Shown here piece by piece: positions 1 to 7,567 of a stretch of 64,000 nt of DNA. The DNA is taken from the NCBI RefSeq assembly GCF_014199525.1, contig NZ_JACHNU010000001.1, positions 1,218,182-1,282,181 of the forward strand, written 5' to 3'. Within the stretch, counting starts at the first letter, position 1, and each line of letters begins with the position of its first letter. The stretch comes from Conexibacter arvalis. GTDB taxonomy: Bacteria > Actinomycetota > Thermoleophilia > Solirubrobacterales > Solirubrobacteraceae. The translations under genes and the position numbers were made by a program. Under the pieces are notes generated by a model, which saw only the letters and a list, made by a program, of their open reading frames with translations, did no database searches and was not told the origin of the DNA.

Positions 1-2
1 TG

Positions 3-89
3 CAGACGCTGGCCGAGGGCGCCGAGGCGGCGCGCGAGCCGGAGCTGGAGCAGCTGCGGCGGATGCTCGACCGCTACCTCGCGCCCTGA
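3..89 (+). CDS. C-terminal fragment of an unidentified protein
   Basis: An open frame enters from the left edge and ends at the TGA at 87-89, giving 28 residues rich in Glu, Leu, Arg and Ala that end in RYLAP. The composition suits the C-terminal helix of a high-GC gene. It converges on glpD, whose stop codon lies inside this frame, so the two 3' ends overlap by 16 bases. No function can be assigned from so short a piece. The frame itself could still be chance. Confidence 0.5.
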   Translation, partial: QTLAEGAEAAREPELEQLRRMLDRYLAP

Positions 90-1666
90 GCCGCCGCGGC
101 GGCCTCCAGCGCCTCGCCCGCGGCCGCGAGCGCGCGCTCCCGCCGCTCCGGCACCAGCCCCATGCGGGTGCGCCGGTCGAGCAGGTCCTCCACGGTCAGC
201 GCCAGCTCGTGCGCGACGGCGAAGTGCAGCTCGGCGCGGGAGACGGGGACGTCGGGCGCGATCGGGTCGAGCAGGCGCCGGTCGCCGTCGGCGAGCGCGG
301 CGACGCGGCCGGCCTCGGCGCCGTAGCGGCGCACGAGCGGCGGCGGCAGCTCGCCGGCGGCCGGCGCGCTGCCGCGCGGCGGGGCGCCGACGAGCGGCAG
401 GCGGCGGGTGACGCACGGGCCGGCGCTCGCGCCCGGGCGTGACGCGATCGCGTCGAGCACGTCCTGCGCCATGCGGCGGGCCGTCGTCAGCTTGCCGCCG
501 ACGACGGTCAGGACGCCGCCGTGGTCGAGCACGGCGTGGCGGCGGGAGAGGTCGGCGGTCGTCTCGTCGGCGGCACCGGCGAGCAGCGGGCGCAGGCCGG
601 CGTAGCGGCCGACGACGTCGTCGGAGGCGAGCGGCCGGTCGAGCACCCGGCTGACGCTCTCCAGCAGGAAGCGCTCCTCGGCTGCGTCGACCCCGGGCGC
701 GACCGGCGGGGAGCCGTCGCCGTCGTAGGGGTCGTCGGTGAGGCCGATCAGCACGAGGCCGTCGGGGCGCGGGGCCGCGAAGACGAGCCGCAGCCCGTCG
801 TTGCCGGGGACCGGCGCGCTGATCGAGGCGCGCGGCTCGCCGAGGCGGTCGGCCCGCACGAGCAGGTGGGCGCCCTTGCTCGGCCGCAGCTCGATGCCGC
901 CGCTCAGCTCGCCGGCCCAGACGCCGGTCGCGTTGACGACGTGGCGCGCCGAGATCGCGAGCCGGCCGCCGCCGTGCTCGTCGACGACGGTCGCGCCGTC
1001 GGCGGTCAGCCGCTCGGCGCGCGCGTAGGTGAGGATCCGCGCGCCGTGCGCGGCGGCGGTGCGGGCGACCGCGAGGACCAGCCGCGCGTCGTCCTCGATC
1101 TGGCCGTCCCAGTGGAGGATCGCGCCGCGCAGGTTGCGGTCGCTGAGCGCGGGCGCGAGCCGCCGCGCCTCCTCGCCGGAGATGCGCCGCATCGGCGGGA
1201 GCCGGCGGCGGCTCGTGCCCGCGGCGGCGCGCATCCGGTCGCCGATGCGGATGCCGGCCTCCAGCTTGGCGCCGGCGGCGCGGCCGATCGAGTCGCCGAG
1301 CGGCATCAGCATCGGCAGCGCCCGGATCAGGTGCGGCGCGCTGACGTCCATCAGGATCGCCCGCTCGGCGGCCGACTCCCACGCGAGCCCGAAGTCGAGG
1401 TGAGCGAGGTAGCGCAGCCCGCCGTGGGCGAGCTTGCTGCTCCAGCGGCTCGTCCCGCTCGCGAGGTCGCCCCGCTCGACGAGCGCGACCGACAGCCCGC
1501 GCGTCGCGGCGTCGAGCGCCGTCCAGGCGCCGGTGATCCCGCCGCCGACGACCAGCACGTCGACGCTCTCCCCGTCCGCCAGCGCCTCCAGCTCCCGCGC
1601 CCGCCGCCCGGCGTCGAGCGAGTCGGAGCCCGAGGCCGCCGGCAGCCGTGTGCGACGAAGTGACAT
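74..1666 (-). CDS. glpD: Aerobic glycerol-3-phosphate dehydrogenase, FAD-dependent
   Basis: Oxidises sn-glycerol-3-phosphate to dihydroxyacetone phosphate, passing electrons through FAD to the respiratory quinone pool; peripheral membrane enzyme of glycerol catabolism. The 530-residue product has the Rossmann FAD motif VVGGGITGA at about residues 39-47, the family signature SSKLAHGGLRY some 40 residues later, and VVGGKLTT near the C-terminus. The length is normal for bacterial GlpD. An in-frame ATG 72 bases upstream exists, but the start at 1666 is preferred because it leaves about 25-40 residues before the FAD motif, as usual. An inverted repeat is centred on this start codon. No glpK or glpF is visible here. 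Family assignment is secure; the exact start is less so. Confidence 0.9.
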   Translation of the reverse strand: MSLRRTRLPAASGSDSLDAGRRARELEALADGESVDVLVVGGGITGAWTALDAATRGLSVALVERGDLASGTSRWSSKLAHGGLRYLAHLDFGLAWESAAERAILMDVSAPHLIRALPMLMPLGDSIGRAAGAKLEAGIRIGDRMRAAAGTSRRRLPPMRRISGEEARRLAPALSDRNLRGAILHWDGQIEDDARLVLAVARTAAAHGARILTYARAERLTADGATVVDEHGGGRLAISARHVVNATGVWAGELSGGIELRPSKGAHLLVRADRLGEPRASISAPVPGNDGLRLVFAAPRPDGLVLIGLTDDPYDGDGSPPVAPGVDAAEERFLLESVSRVLDRPLASDDVVGRYAGLRPLLAGAADETTADLSRRHAVLDHGGVLTVVGGKLTTARRMAQDVLDAIASRPGASAGPCVTRRLPLVGAPPRGSAPAAGELPPPLVRRYGAEAGRVAALADGDRRLLDPIAPDVPVSRAELHFAVAHELALTVEDLLDRRTRMGLVPERRERALAAAGEALEAAAAAQGAR

Positions 1667-1678
1667 TCTGAGTCGCAC
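1650..1678. promoter_or_regulatory. Inverted repeat centred on the glpD start codon, candidate operator
   Basis: Arms GTGCGAC (1650-1656) and GTCGCAC (1672-1678) are perfectly complementary with a 15-base spacer. The dyad centre falls on the glpD start codon (1664-1666). A bound repressor would block initiation, especially if the transcript is leaderless. The regulator is unknown. Confidence 0.4.
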
Positions 1679-1801
1679 TGTAACACCGGTGTCCAGTGCC
1701 CGCGCAGGCTGCTCCGAGCGCCCGGCCCGGCTCTTCACCCTGCCGCCGCACGCGCCGGTCGGCTACCATGTGCGCCCCGCCGGGTCTGCGCCGGCTGGTC
1801 T

Positions 1802-1874
1802 GCCGACATAGCTCAGCTGGTAGAGCACTTCACTCGTAATGAAGGGGTCCCCGGTTCGAGTCCGGGTGTCGGCT
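1802..1874 (+). tRNA. tRNA-Thr (anticodon CGT)
   Basis: A 73-base cloverleaf. The acceptor strands are GCCGACA (1802-1808) and TGTCGGC (1867-1873), with discriminator T1874 and no encoded CCA. The anticodon stem CTTCA/TGAAG holds loop CTCGTAA, giving anticodon CGT, which reads ACG. The T arm is CCCGG-TTCGAGT-CCGGG. A possible -10 TACCAT lies at 1764-1769. The 3' half from the anticodon loop onward is repeated at 7942 and 9506, so this gene is the integration target of the neighbouring island. Confidence 0.97.
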
Positions 1875-1915
1875 CCTCAGACGAAAGCCCCGCTGCGGCG
1901 GGGCTTTCGGCGTTT
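1833..1915 (+). repeat. attL-like 83-bp direct repeat, copy 1 (tRNA 3' end plus terminator)
   Basis: Runs from the tRNA-Thr anticodon loop through the terminator. It is identical over 83 bases to 7942-8024 and close to 9506-9588. Integrases of the tyrosine family commonly cross over in the anticodon or T arm of tRNA genes, restoring the tRNA with an element-borne copy. Confidence 0.85.
1882..1909 (+). terminator. Rho-independent terminator of tRNA-Thr
   Basis: A perfect 12-bp stem, CGAAAGCCCCGC (1882-1893) with GCGGGGCTTTCG (1898-1909), closes a TGCG loop and is followed by CGTTTTC. The hairpin lies inside the duplicated att sequence, so each integration copied it. Confidence 0.85.
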
Positions 1916-1960
1916 TCGGGGCCGTGCTCTTTGACGCTCTAAGGGCGTTTTAGGGGCGTT

Positions 1961-1980
1961 GGGGCAACGGATGGGGCAAC
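1961..1980. promoter_or_regulatory. Pair of putative arm-type integrase binding sites (left)
   Basis: Octamer GGGGCAAC occurs at 1961-1968 and again at 1973-1980, a 12-base period. The same pair, degenerate in one member, precedes each right-hand repeat (7823-7842 and 9390-9409) at 96-100 bases from the core. Such repeated short sites flanking a core are typical of the arm sites bound by the N-terminal domain of tyrosine integrases. The rest of 1916-2085 shows nothing else. Confidence 0.5.
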
Positions 1981-2085
1981 GCGGCTCGGTGCGAGAGGGC
2001 GAGGAGTCATCCCCTCCAACCCGTACGAGAAAGAAACCCACCCCCTCTGCGGCTGCCGATCCCCGGCGAGGGGGTTGGCCCCCAC

Positions 2086-2847
2086 CTACGCCACGGGCGG
2101 AGACTCGACGACCTCAACGTCGATGATCGCCTCGGGCGGAACTGCCGTGCCGCTGCCGTCGAAGCCGCCGCATGATGAGAAACCGAGGGGTTCTCCGCTC
2201 AGCCGCGCGTGGAGGAAACAGAACGCCGTTTCGACATGCCATGCCGAGACGCACGGTGCCCAGAACTTCACGATGCAAGGCGTCGATGCTTCGACGAAGC
2301 GTGCTTCCAGGTCGGCGACCTCGTAGCAGCGAGAGATGTCTTGGACGATTTCGGGACAGCTCAGGTAGTCGTGGCTGCTCTGCGGAAGATCAACGTGTAC
2401 CTCCCGCACGAGATGCGCCTGCGGACCGTGATGCATGGCGTCGTGAGTCTTCAGCCGATAGAGGTAGCCGTCGTGCCCTCCGCCGTCACTCTCAATGGTG
2501 GCTCGGAATGCCTCCCACTCCTTGTGCGACGCCTCGGCGAGAATGCGCAGCACCTGCCAAGTCTCGTCCAGCATCACATCGAGCGGCAGCAGCCCGCGCC
2601 GTCTGAACGTGCTCGGATTGACGACTCGCGTGCCGTGGAAGAAACAGGCGCCGTCGAAGCGCGCCTGGCTCAGGTCTGTTCCCAGATCCGTGAGCACCGA
2701 GAGGGCGACGTCTTCGTACGGGTAATCCGCGAGTCGCGCCGAGTCGTATCGGTGGATCGCGTCCGCCAGGTGGTCCGGTTCGACACCGATCGCCCGGCCG
2801 ATTGATGCGAGCGTCGAAGCGCTGTCAAAGCAGTCGAGCAGGTGCAT
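2086..2847 (-). CDS. Hypothetical protein with an ADP-ribosyltransferase-like HGT motif
   Basis: A 253-residue soluble protein of no family I can name. Its most conserved-looking stretch, at about residues 67-93, reads CFFHGTR, then FRRRGLLPL about ten residues later. The spacing of an HGT triad followed by a Gly-Leu turn recalls the NAD-binding start of PARP-like and KptA-like ADP-ribosyltransferases, but the remaining catalytic residues cannot be confirmed by eye. It contains several Cys and His residues in the C-terminal half (around VKFWAPC and WHVETAFCF). It lies at the left end of the island and is transcribed toward the att site, with an XRE repressor gene upstream on the same strand 199 bases away. 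GC is lower than that of chromosomal neighbours. The function is unknown; a cargo effector or toxin is possible. Confidence 0.55.
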   Translation of the reverse strand: MHLLDCFDSASTLASIGRAIGVEPDHLADAIHRYDSARLADYPYEDVALSVLTDLGTDLSQARFDGACFFHGTRVVNPSTFRRRGLLPLDVMLDETWQVLRILAEASHKEWEAFRATIESDGGGHDGYLYRLKTHDAMHHGPQAHLVREVHVDLPQSSHDYLSCPEIVQDISRCYEVADLEARFVEASTPCIVKFWAPCVSAWHVETAFCFLHARLSGEPLGFSSCGGFDGSGTAVPPEAIIDVEVVESPPVA

Positions 2848-3046
2848 GAGGTGTTCTACATTGGCTGTGCCGTTCGCGACCTTGGAGGGCGATGGTGTGA
2901 TCCTGCCTGGCCCTCCAACCTCCGGGTGGCGTCACGTTCGTTGCGAGCCAAGTCCATTCGGGCTTTTCAGGTTACCCGCCGGTATGGACGACATTCGGTC
3001 GTTTTCGGACTGTCTTCCGGGCCGTCTGGTGTGGCCGGTCGTCGAG

Positions 3047-3301
3047 CTACTCGAAGTCTGTTCCGTCTTTTCGGCTCTCGTAGAGACGCATCAGCTCGGA
3101 CAGGCGAACTCCAAGGCCGTCGGCGAGCTTCGCGAGGTTGTCGAAAGACGGGCTGACCTCGCCGCGTTCGACCATGCCGACGAAGTTGCGCGAGAGATCG
3201 GCACGGTCGGCGACGGCTTCCTGTGAGAGGCGTTGGCGAGTGCGCATCTCGTAGACGGCTTGAGCGAGGCGCTCGCGCGCTGAGCGACTGGGGCGATTCA
3301 T
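3047..3301 (-). CDS. XRE-family helix-turn-helix repressor
   Basis: An 84-residue protein that is almost entirely a Cro/C1-type DNA-binding domain. The helix-turn-helix reads LSQEAVADRADLSRNFVGMV, at about residues 25-44, followed by the usual RGE-SPS--NL-KLADGL helix. It is divergent from a second XRE gene at 3400 with 98 bases between the starts. The two share RNFVGMVERGEVSPS versus RNYVGAVERGEVSPT and so are paralogues. Such pairs usually control excision and lysogeny genes of integrated elements. Direct TAGTCAT repeats and a CTACC/GGTAG dyad in the shared promoter are plausible sites for one or both. Confidence 0.85.
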   Translation of the reverse strand: MNRPSRSARERLAQAVYEMRTRQRLSQEAVADRADLSRNFVGMVERGEVSPSFDNLAKLADGLGVRLSELMRLYESRKDGTDFE

Positions 3302-3336
3302 GCGCCTCGCAAACTCCCAGTGATCCGTTGTTGCCT

Positions 3337-3371
3337 CTACCCCAGTAGGTAGTCATTCTGACCATAGTCAT
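3337..3371. promoter_or_regulatory. Operator candidates in the divergent XRE-XRE promoter
   Basis: The 98-base gap holds an inverted repeat CTACC-N6-GGTAG (3337-3352) and a direct repeat TAGTCAT at 3350-3356 and 3365-3371, 15 bases apart. Both kinds of site suit small Cro/C1-type dimers. No promoter hexamers stand out clearly. Confidence 0.4.
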
Positions 3372-3399
3372 AGGTACTTGGGTTGACACGGAGGTCAGG

Positions 3400-3678
3400 A
3401 TGTCGCCTCGTGACCGAGGGTGTTCGGGCAGGCGCCCCGCTCGCGGGCGGGCGCTGGGGCTCGGCGGGGCCGTGCGCGTGCTGCGGGCTCGGCACGGGTT
3501 CAGTCAGGAGTCGTTCGGCTTCGCCGCAGGCTTGCACCGCAACTACGTGGGCGCAGTAGAGCGTGGGGAGGTCAGTCCGACACTGCCCACCTTGCAGCGA
3601 ATCGCCGACGGCTTCTCGATCCCCGCCTCAGAGCTGCTCGCACTCGCCGAACGCTTGACGAAGGAGGCCGAGGAATGA
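3400..3678 (+). CDS. XRE-family helix-turn-helix regulator
   Basis: A 92-residue protein. After a basic N-terminal tail of about 20 residues comes a single Cro/C1 domain: helix-turn-helix FSQESFGFAAGLHRNYVGAV, then RGEVSPTLPTLQRIADGF. It is paralogous to the divergent 84-residue repressor at 3301. It is followed after 45 bases by the excisionase-like gene and then the integrase, all on the + strand, so it heads the likely int operon and may regulate excision. An earlier or later start cannot be excluded because the N-terminal tail is not conserved-looking. Confidence 0.8.
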   Translation: MSPRDRGCSGRRPARGRALGLGGAVRVLRARHGFSQESFGFAAGLHRNYVGAVERGEVSPTLPTLQRIADGFSIPASELLALAERLTKEAEE

Positions 3679-3723
3679 CGGTGCTACCGAACGCCGTCAC
3701 TACCGCCTCGCAGGCTTCTCGCC

Positions 3724-3987
3724 ATGCCGAATCCAGCGGACTTTCCCGACGACCTCCTCGAAGCTGCGGCCGCTCCCGTGGCGGACTTGGCTGCGGCGCG
3801 CGAGCGCGTGCAGACGCCTTGGCTGCGAGCGGAGGAGGCGGCCGAATACCTCCGGGCTCCCGTGTCGCGGGTGCGCAAGCTGACGATGATGGGCACCATC
3901 CCGCACGAGAAGGACGGGCGCCGCGTGCTCTACCACCGCGACGAGCTGGACGCCTTCCTGCGCGGCGGCGGTTCGTACTCTCCGTGA
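3724..3987 (+). CDS. Excisionase-like DNA-binding protein (MerR/HTH_17 type)
   Basis: An 87-residue protein with a winged helix-turn-helix of the kind found in recombination directionality factors: TPWLRAEEAAEYLRAPVSRV, then a turn and GTIPHEKDGRRVLYHRDELD, which is the typical wing and following helix. Its place 12 bases upstream of the integrase is the normal xis-int order of actinobacterial integrative elements. It should bind next to the arm sites and tip the integrase toward excision. A simple regulatory role is the alternative. Confidence 0.8.
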   Translation: MPNPADFPDDLLEAAAAPVADLAAARERVQTPWLRAEEAAEYLRAPVSRVRKLTMMGTIPHEKDGRRVLYHRDELDAFLRGGGSYSP

Positions 3988-3999
3988 CGATCCGGTTCG

Positions 4000-5094
4000 A
4001 TGGCCGCTGAAGCGTCCGATCCGCGCCGGCTGGAGCCGACTGGCCATGCCGGCGTCTACCGGAAGCAGAACCGCTACATGGTCGTGTGGCGACATCGCGG
4101 GCGCCAGCGCAAGCGGAGCTTCCGTACGTTGACGGAGGCGCGCCGGTTCAAGGCGCAGACGGCGGTCGGCGGTACAGCGCCGACCTCGCGGGAGCCGTTC
4201 GTCGCTTTCGCGGAGCGCTGGCTCGACGGTTACAGGGGCCGCACCTCGAAAGGGCTCGCTCCAACTACGCGCACGAGCTACGCCGACGTGGTCGCGCGTG
4301 TGATCGTGCCCTACTTCCGGCGCGAACTGCCGACCCTGAAGCTCGACGAGCTGAGTCCGTCCGACCTGCGCGACTTCATTGCGCACATGGCCGGCGAGGG
4401 CCACGCGCCCGCGACCGTTCGGCGCTACTACGCCCCGCTGCGGGCAATGCTCGCGACGGCGTACGAGGATGGTCGCATCACGCGCAACCCGGCGGCCGGC
4501 ATCCGTGTCGTCGTGCCCGGCGAGCGCGCTGCGCGCTCCAAGCGCCTCACGCCCGACCAGACGCGCGCCCTGCTCGCCGAGATGCCACCGGAGCATGCGG
4601 ACCTCACCTACCTGCTCGCCGCGACGGGTCTGCGGATCGGTGAGGCCCTCGCGCTGACGTGGGGCGACCTCGGCCCCGACGACGCCGGACGCCTCGTCCT
4701 GCACGTGCGTCGCTCGAAGACGGTTGCCGGCATCCGCGCGGTCCCGCTTTCGCCGGAGACGCTGCGCCGCCTGACCCTCCGGCGCTCCTCCGTCGAGTGG
4801 GCTGGCGACGAGCACGCGATCTTCGCCAGCACCTTCGGCACCGCCCTCGATCCGCACAACTTCCGCCGCCGCGTCTTCAAGCCGGCGGCGAGACGCGCCG
4901 GCATCCCGTCAGCGACCCCGCACGGCCTTCGTCACGGCATGGCGAGCCTGATGGCCGAGCGCGGCTACTCTCCCGCACAGATCGCCGCCCACCTTGGCCA
5001 CGCCGACGGCGGCGTCCTCGCGCTGCGCACCTACATCAGAACCGAGGCGATCGACACGCCGACGTTCGTGGATGAGGCGTTGGCCGCCGGCTAG
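4000..5094 (+). CDS. int: Tyrosine-type site-specific integrase
   Basis: A 364-residue phage-type recombinase that should catalyse insertion at the tRNA-Thr 3' end. An N-terminal arm-binding domain (about 15-60, with YRKQNRYMVVW and a basic RKRSFRTLTEA) is followed by a SAM-like core-binding domain (65-170) and the catalytic domain (185-350). Catalytic residues are visible: Arg212 in GLRIGEAL, Lys in RRSKT, His308 and Arg311 in HGLRHG, His334 in LGHADGG and Tyr345 in TYIRTE. The set is complete, so the enzyme looks active. Its stop shares the tetranucleotide CTAG with the stop of the convergent vapC-like gene. Two degraded copies of its 3' end occur at 6722 and 8058. Confidence 0.95.
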   Translation: MAAEASDPRRLEPTGHAGVYRKQNRYMVVWRHRGRQRKRSFRTLTEARRFKAQTAVGGTAPTSREPFVAFAERWLDGYRGRTSKGLAPTTRTSYADVVARVIVPYFRRELPTLKLDELSPSDLRDFIAHMAGEGHAPATVRRYYAPLRAMLATAYEDGRITRNPAAGIRVVVPGERAARSKRLTPDQTRALLAEMPPEHADLTYLLAATGLRIGEALALTWGDLGPDDAGRLVLHVRRSKTVAGIRAVPLSPETLRRLTLRRSSVEWAGDEHAIFASTFGTALDPHNFRRRVFKPAARRAGIPSATPHGLRHGMASLMAERGYSPAQIAAHLGHADGGVLALRTYIRTEAIDTPTFVDEALAAG

Positions 5095-5540
5095 CGGACC
5101 GGATCGTCGAGCAGCAGACTGAGCCCCGGCATTCCTGCGAAGTCGCTGTCCTCAGTAAGCAAGGGAAGTTTGTAGAGGCGAGCCGTAGCGGCAATCCAAG
5201 CGTCGTGCGCCTGCGCCTTCTGGCCGAGGGCATGGCCTGGACTCATGCCACGTGCCTCGTTGGACAGACGTGCCCATTCGTGGGCGAGGTCCTCGGTCGG
5301 TTGGACGACCACGGTGCCCGCGATGTCTGATTCGAGACGCCGTCTGCGGGCCACCCCGTACTGCTGCGCATACGCGCCCCGCCAAAGCTCCGCCACGCTA
5401 ACGAAAGAGAGAACGACTCGCCGTCCTTCGACGTAGGGAAGGAAGCGCTGCGCTCTCTCCTGGCCTCGCGCGAGGTAGATAAAGACAGTCGTGTCCACAA
5501 GGACGTAGTCCTCATGTTCCCCAACGGCTACGATCGCCAC
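5091..5540 (-). CDS. PIN-domain ribonuclease toxin, VapC-like
   Basis: A 149-residue PIN-domain protein, normal VapC size. The expected acidic metal ligands are present: Asp16 in LVDTTVFI, Glu51 in SVAELWRG, Asp113 in HDAWIAATA and Asp131/Asp133 in LTEDSDF. VapC toxins cut RNA, often initiator tRNA or rRNA. The start is a GTG only five bases after the stop of the 317-residue gene upstream, so the two are one operon. That partner is much larger than the usual VapB antitoxin. The family and nuclease fold are clear, but the target is unknown. The gene converges on the integrase with a four-base overlap. Confidence 0.85.
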   Translation of the reverse strand: MAIVAVGEHEDYVLVDTTVFIYLARGQERAQRFLPYVEGRRVVLSFVSVAELWRGAYAQQYGVARRRRLESDIAGTVVVQPTEDLAHEWARLSNEARGMSPGHALGQKAQAHDAWIAATARLYKLPLLTEDSDFAGMPGLSLLLDDPVR

Positions 5541-5545
5541 AGCGG

Positions 5546-6499
5546 TTAGCTCTCGTCCTCGATCGCCGCGATGAGAGCATCGGCCTCATCGTCGTCGTAC
5601 CAGTCGTCGTCCGCATCGCGTCGGCGGAACGCCTCCACGCCTTGAGCTGCGGCAAGCTCGGCGACGGACTCTCGTCTCCAAAACAGCTCGGTATCGAAGG
5701 TTGGCGTTTCGTAGACAACGGCGATGCTCGTTGCGTGCAATCTCCGAGGGCGCGACTCGCCTGGGAAGAACTCACCCATCCCCGAGACGCGGACGTACTT
5801 TCTCCCGTGGCCAGCGGCCCAGGCCGTTTCGCGGTCCTTCTCGTCGAAGTAGCAGCTCACTCTCTGAGTGGACGGTTGCTCGATGCGAAATTCCAGAGTC
5901 GAGTCGTCGACCATCCGTAAAGCACCTTCAACCGTCGCATGGGCACGATACGGACGTCTGACCAACTGTCTCGCCATCCGGAGACGCGTCGGATCGAGCT
6001 GGGTCGTCGTTTGGGAAACGCCGTGGACCGAGGTCGTGAAGACGATTCGATCGATCCCGTGACGGAACGTCTGCCGAAACCCGTCGATCGCCTTCAGCAC
6101 GCCTCGGTCGTAGCCGCGCGGCAGTTCGACCGTGTCGTCAGACAAATGGTCTAACCCGTCGATAAACGCCCTGAGCGCCTCATCTCCCAATCGGGGATCT
6201 ACATCTGGGATCAAGCCCTCTTGATCCGTGGTGGAGGCGTCAGGCGTTGCCATCTCCAGCACGAAGCTGCCGGCTCGGGCGCCGCCGATGACGTTGAGGT
6301 CAACGGATCGCTCGATGAAGCCTCTAACTCGCCCACCTCGACCACTGGGGCCGTAGTCAGTCAGGACGATCGCAATGCTCCGCAAGGTGCCACGCAGTCT
6401 TTCGGCGACACGCTGAAGCTCCGACAAAGGCAGCAGATGGTCTGCCACCGACGGGCCTTCGAGTCTGAGTCTCAGGTGCAGCGCATCCCGACCCTTCAT
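5546..6499 (-). CDS. Hypothetical protein paired with the PIN toxin, possible large antitoxin
   Basis: A 317-residue protein I do not recognise. The start ATG at 6499 (MKGRDALHLRL) is preferred over one 63 bases upstream because of coding quality. The N-terminal two thirds look like an alpha/beta domain: HLLPLSELQRVAERL, then a basic GRGGRVRGF loop and a GSFVLEMATP strand. The middle repeats strand-rich segments (VEGALRMVD, LEFRIEQP) that recall a PIN-associated beta domain. The C-terminus is very acidic (DADDDWYDDDEADALIAAIEDES), like the toxin-neutralising tails of antitoxins. Its stop is five bases from the toxin start. It has no obvious helix-turn-helix, so if it is an antitoxin its autoregulation would be unusual. 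Confidence 0.55.
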   Translation of the reverse strand: MKGRDALHLRLRLEGPSVADHLLPLSELQRVAERLRGTLRSIAIVLTDYGPSGRGGRVRGFIERSVDLNVIGGARAGSFVLEMATPDASTTDQEGLIPDVDPRLGDEALRAFIDGLDHLSDDTVELPRGYDRGVLKAIDGFRQTFRHGIDRIVFTTSVHGVSQTTTQLDPTRLRMARQLVRRPYRAHATVEGALRMVDDSTLEFRIEQPSTQRVSCYFDEKDRETAWAAGHGRKYVRVSGMGEFFPGESRPRRLHATSIAVVYETPTFDTELFWRRESVAELAAAQGVEAFRRRDADDDWYDDDEADALIAAIEDES

Positions 6500-6721
6500 A
6501 TCCAAGAGCGTAGACGAGCCAGCAGCCCGACGGGCGCAATGCAAACGCGCTGGCACGCGCATCGTGGTTCAGCGCGATCTCCCGGCCTGTTCTGTGGCTG
6601 CAGTATCTCTCGCCCGGCCTTTCTCCGTCGAATGAACAAGCTGGGAGAAGAGAGGTCGCTCGTGCCTTCGGCATCGCACTCCATCCTCACCATCCTGCTG
6701 CCCGTGGCCATCTAGTCTCGT

Positions 6722-6851
6722 CGCGCAGCGTGGCTTCTCCCTGCACAGATCGCGGCCCATCTCGGCGACACCGACGGCGGCGTCCTCGCGCTGCGCACCT
6801 ACATCAGAACCGACGTGATCGACACGCCGACGTTCGTGGATGAGGCGTTGG
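6722..6851 (+). pseudogene. Fragment of an integrase gene 3' end, copy 2
   Basis: About 130 bases nearly identical to the last part of the intact integrase (4962-5085). The translated remnant reads AQIAAHLGDTDGGVLALRTY. The catalytic His of the LGHA motif is replaced (GHA to GDT), and the rest of the gene is missing upstream. Probably the scar of an earlier element or of recombination between tandem copies. Apart from this fragment the 425 bases between 6499 and 6925 hold no gene I can support. Confidence 0.8.
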
Positions 6852-6924
6852 TCTGGCCTCTCCCGGAGACGACGTTCCGCTGCGATCCGCTTTGCCCTCC
6901 GGACGGCCAGCAATAATCAACCTC

Positions 6925-7566
6925 ATGATGGAGTTTCAGGTCACCTGGATTACCGAGCACGATGGCACTCGACTTGCTTTTGCCGAAGCTCTTCGCGCCG
7001 TTGTGCCGGTGGGCGAAGACCTCCATGACGGCGAGAACGGCATGCCGTTCCTCCTTCATGAATGCGAAGACAAGACCGGCGCGCTGCACCTTGCCCGCCG
7101 CTATCGACTTGCCGCATGTGAGCGTGCGGGCATCGACCCCACGAACGTCGTCGATGACGCCAGAATCACATGGAGAGTCGTTCACGAGCTGATGCAGGAC
7201 TTCCCGGACTATGGGGCGCAGGCGGCCGCCGCAGAGGAGCGGGCGTTGGAGTTGGCCGAGAGGTCCTTGTCCGAAGGATTGACGCCCGTCGAGCAAGAAG
7301 AAATGGCAGCGGCGTTTGCGGAGTCCAGCGTCTACGGAGAGATGGCGGTGGTATCCGGCATTTTGGATGCCAACACGTTCCGGTCGACGATCCAGTCCCA
7401 AAGCATGGAGATCGATGCTGACGCGATTGTGAACCTCACCTTGAAGAAGCGAGGCGGTTCCCGAGAGGCAGTCGAAGCTCAGCTCGAAGAAGCAATGCGG
7501 AGATCAGGGGGAGTGCGCGAGCGCGTTGGCGACCGTTGGATATACCGGGTCCCCCTCAGAGGCTGA
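6925..7566 (+). CDS. Hypothetical island protein, first of a two-gene unit
   Basis: A 213-residue soluble protein with no family I can identify. The start is set at ATG 6925 (MMEFQVTW), since upstream codons overlap noncoding DNA after the integrase fragment. The middle is strongly helical and acidic, with AAAAEERALELAERSL and TPVEQEEMAAAFAES. The C-terminus is a compact winged-helix-like piece: LTLKKRGGSREAVEAQLEEAMRR, then VGDRWIYRVPLRG, where the last strand looks like a wing. One base separates its stop from the next gene, which encodes a small membrane protein, so the two are surely co-transcribed and may act together. Codon use is less GC-biased than in flanking chromosomal genes, as expected of cargo. 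Confidence 0.6.
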   Translation: MMEFQVTWITEHDGTRLAFAEALRAVVPVGEDLHDGENGMPFLLHECEDKTGALHLARRYRLAACERAGIDPTNVVDDARITWRVVHELMQDFPDYGAQAAAAEERALELAERSLSEGLTPVEQEEMAAAFAESSVYGEMAVVSGILDANTFRSTIQSQSMEIDADAIVNLTLKKRGGSREAVEAQLEEAMRRSGGVRERVGDRWIYRVPLRG

Positions 7567-7567
7567 C

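Noticed and set aside
3675-4010. A frame starting with the ATGA overlap at the XRE stop
   Set aside because: It is out of frame with the excisionase-like gene and is Arg/Gly-rich noise over it.
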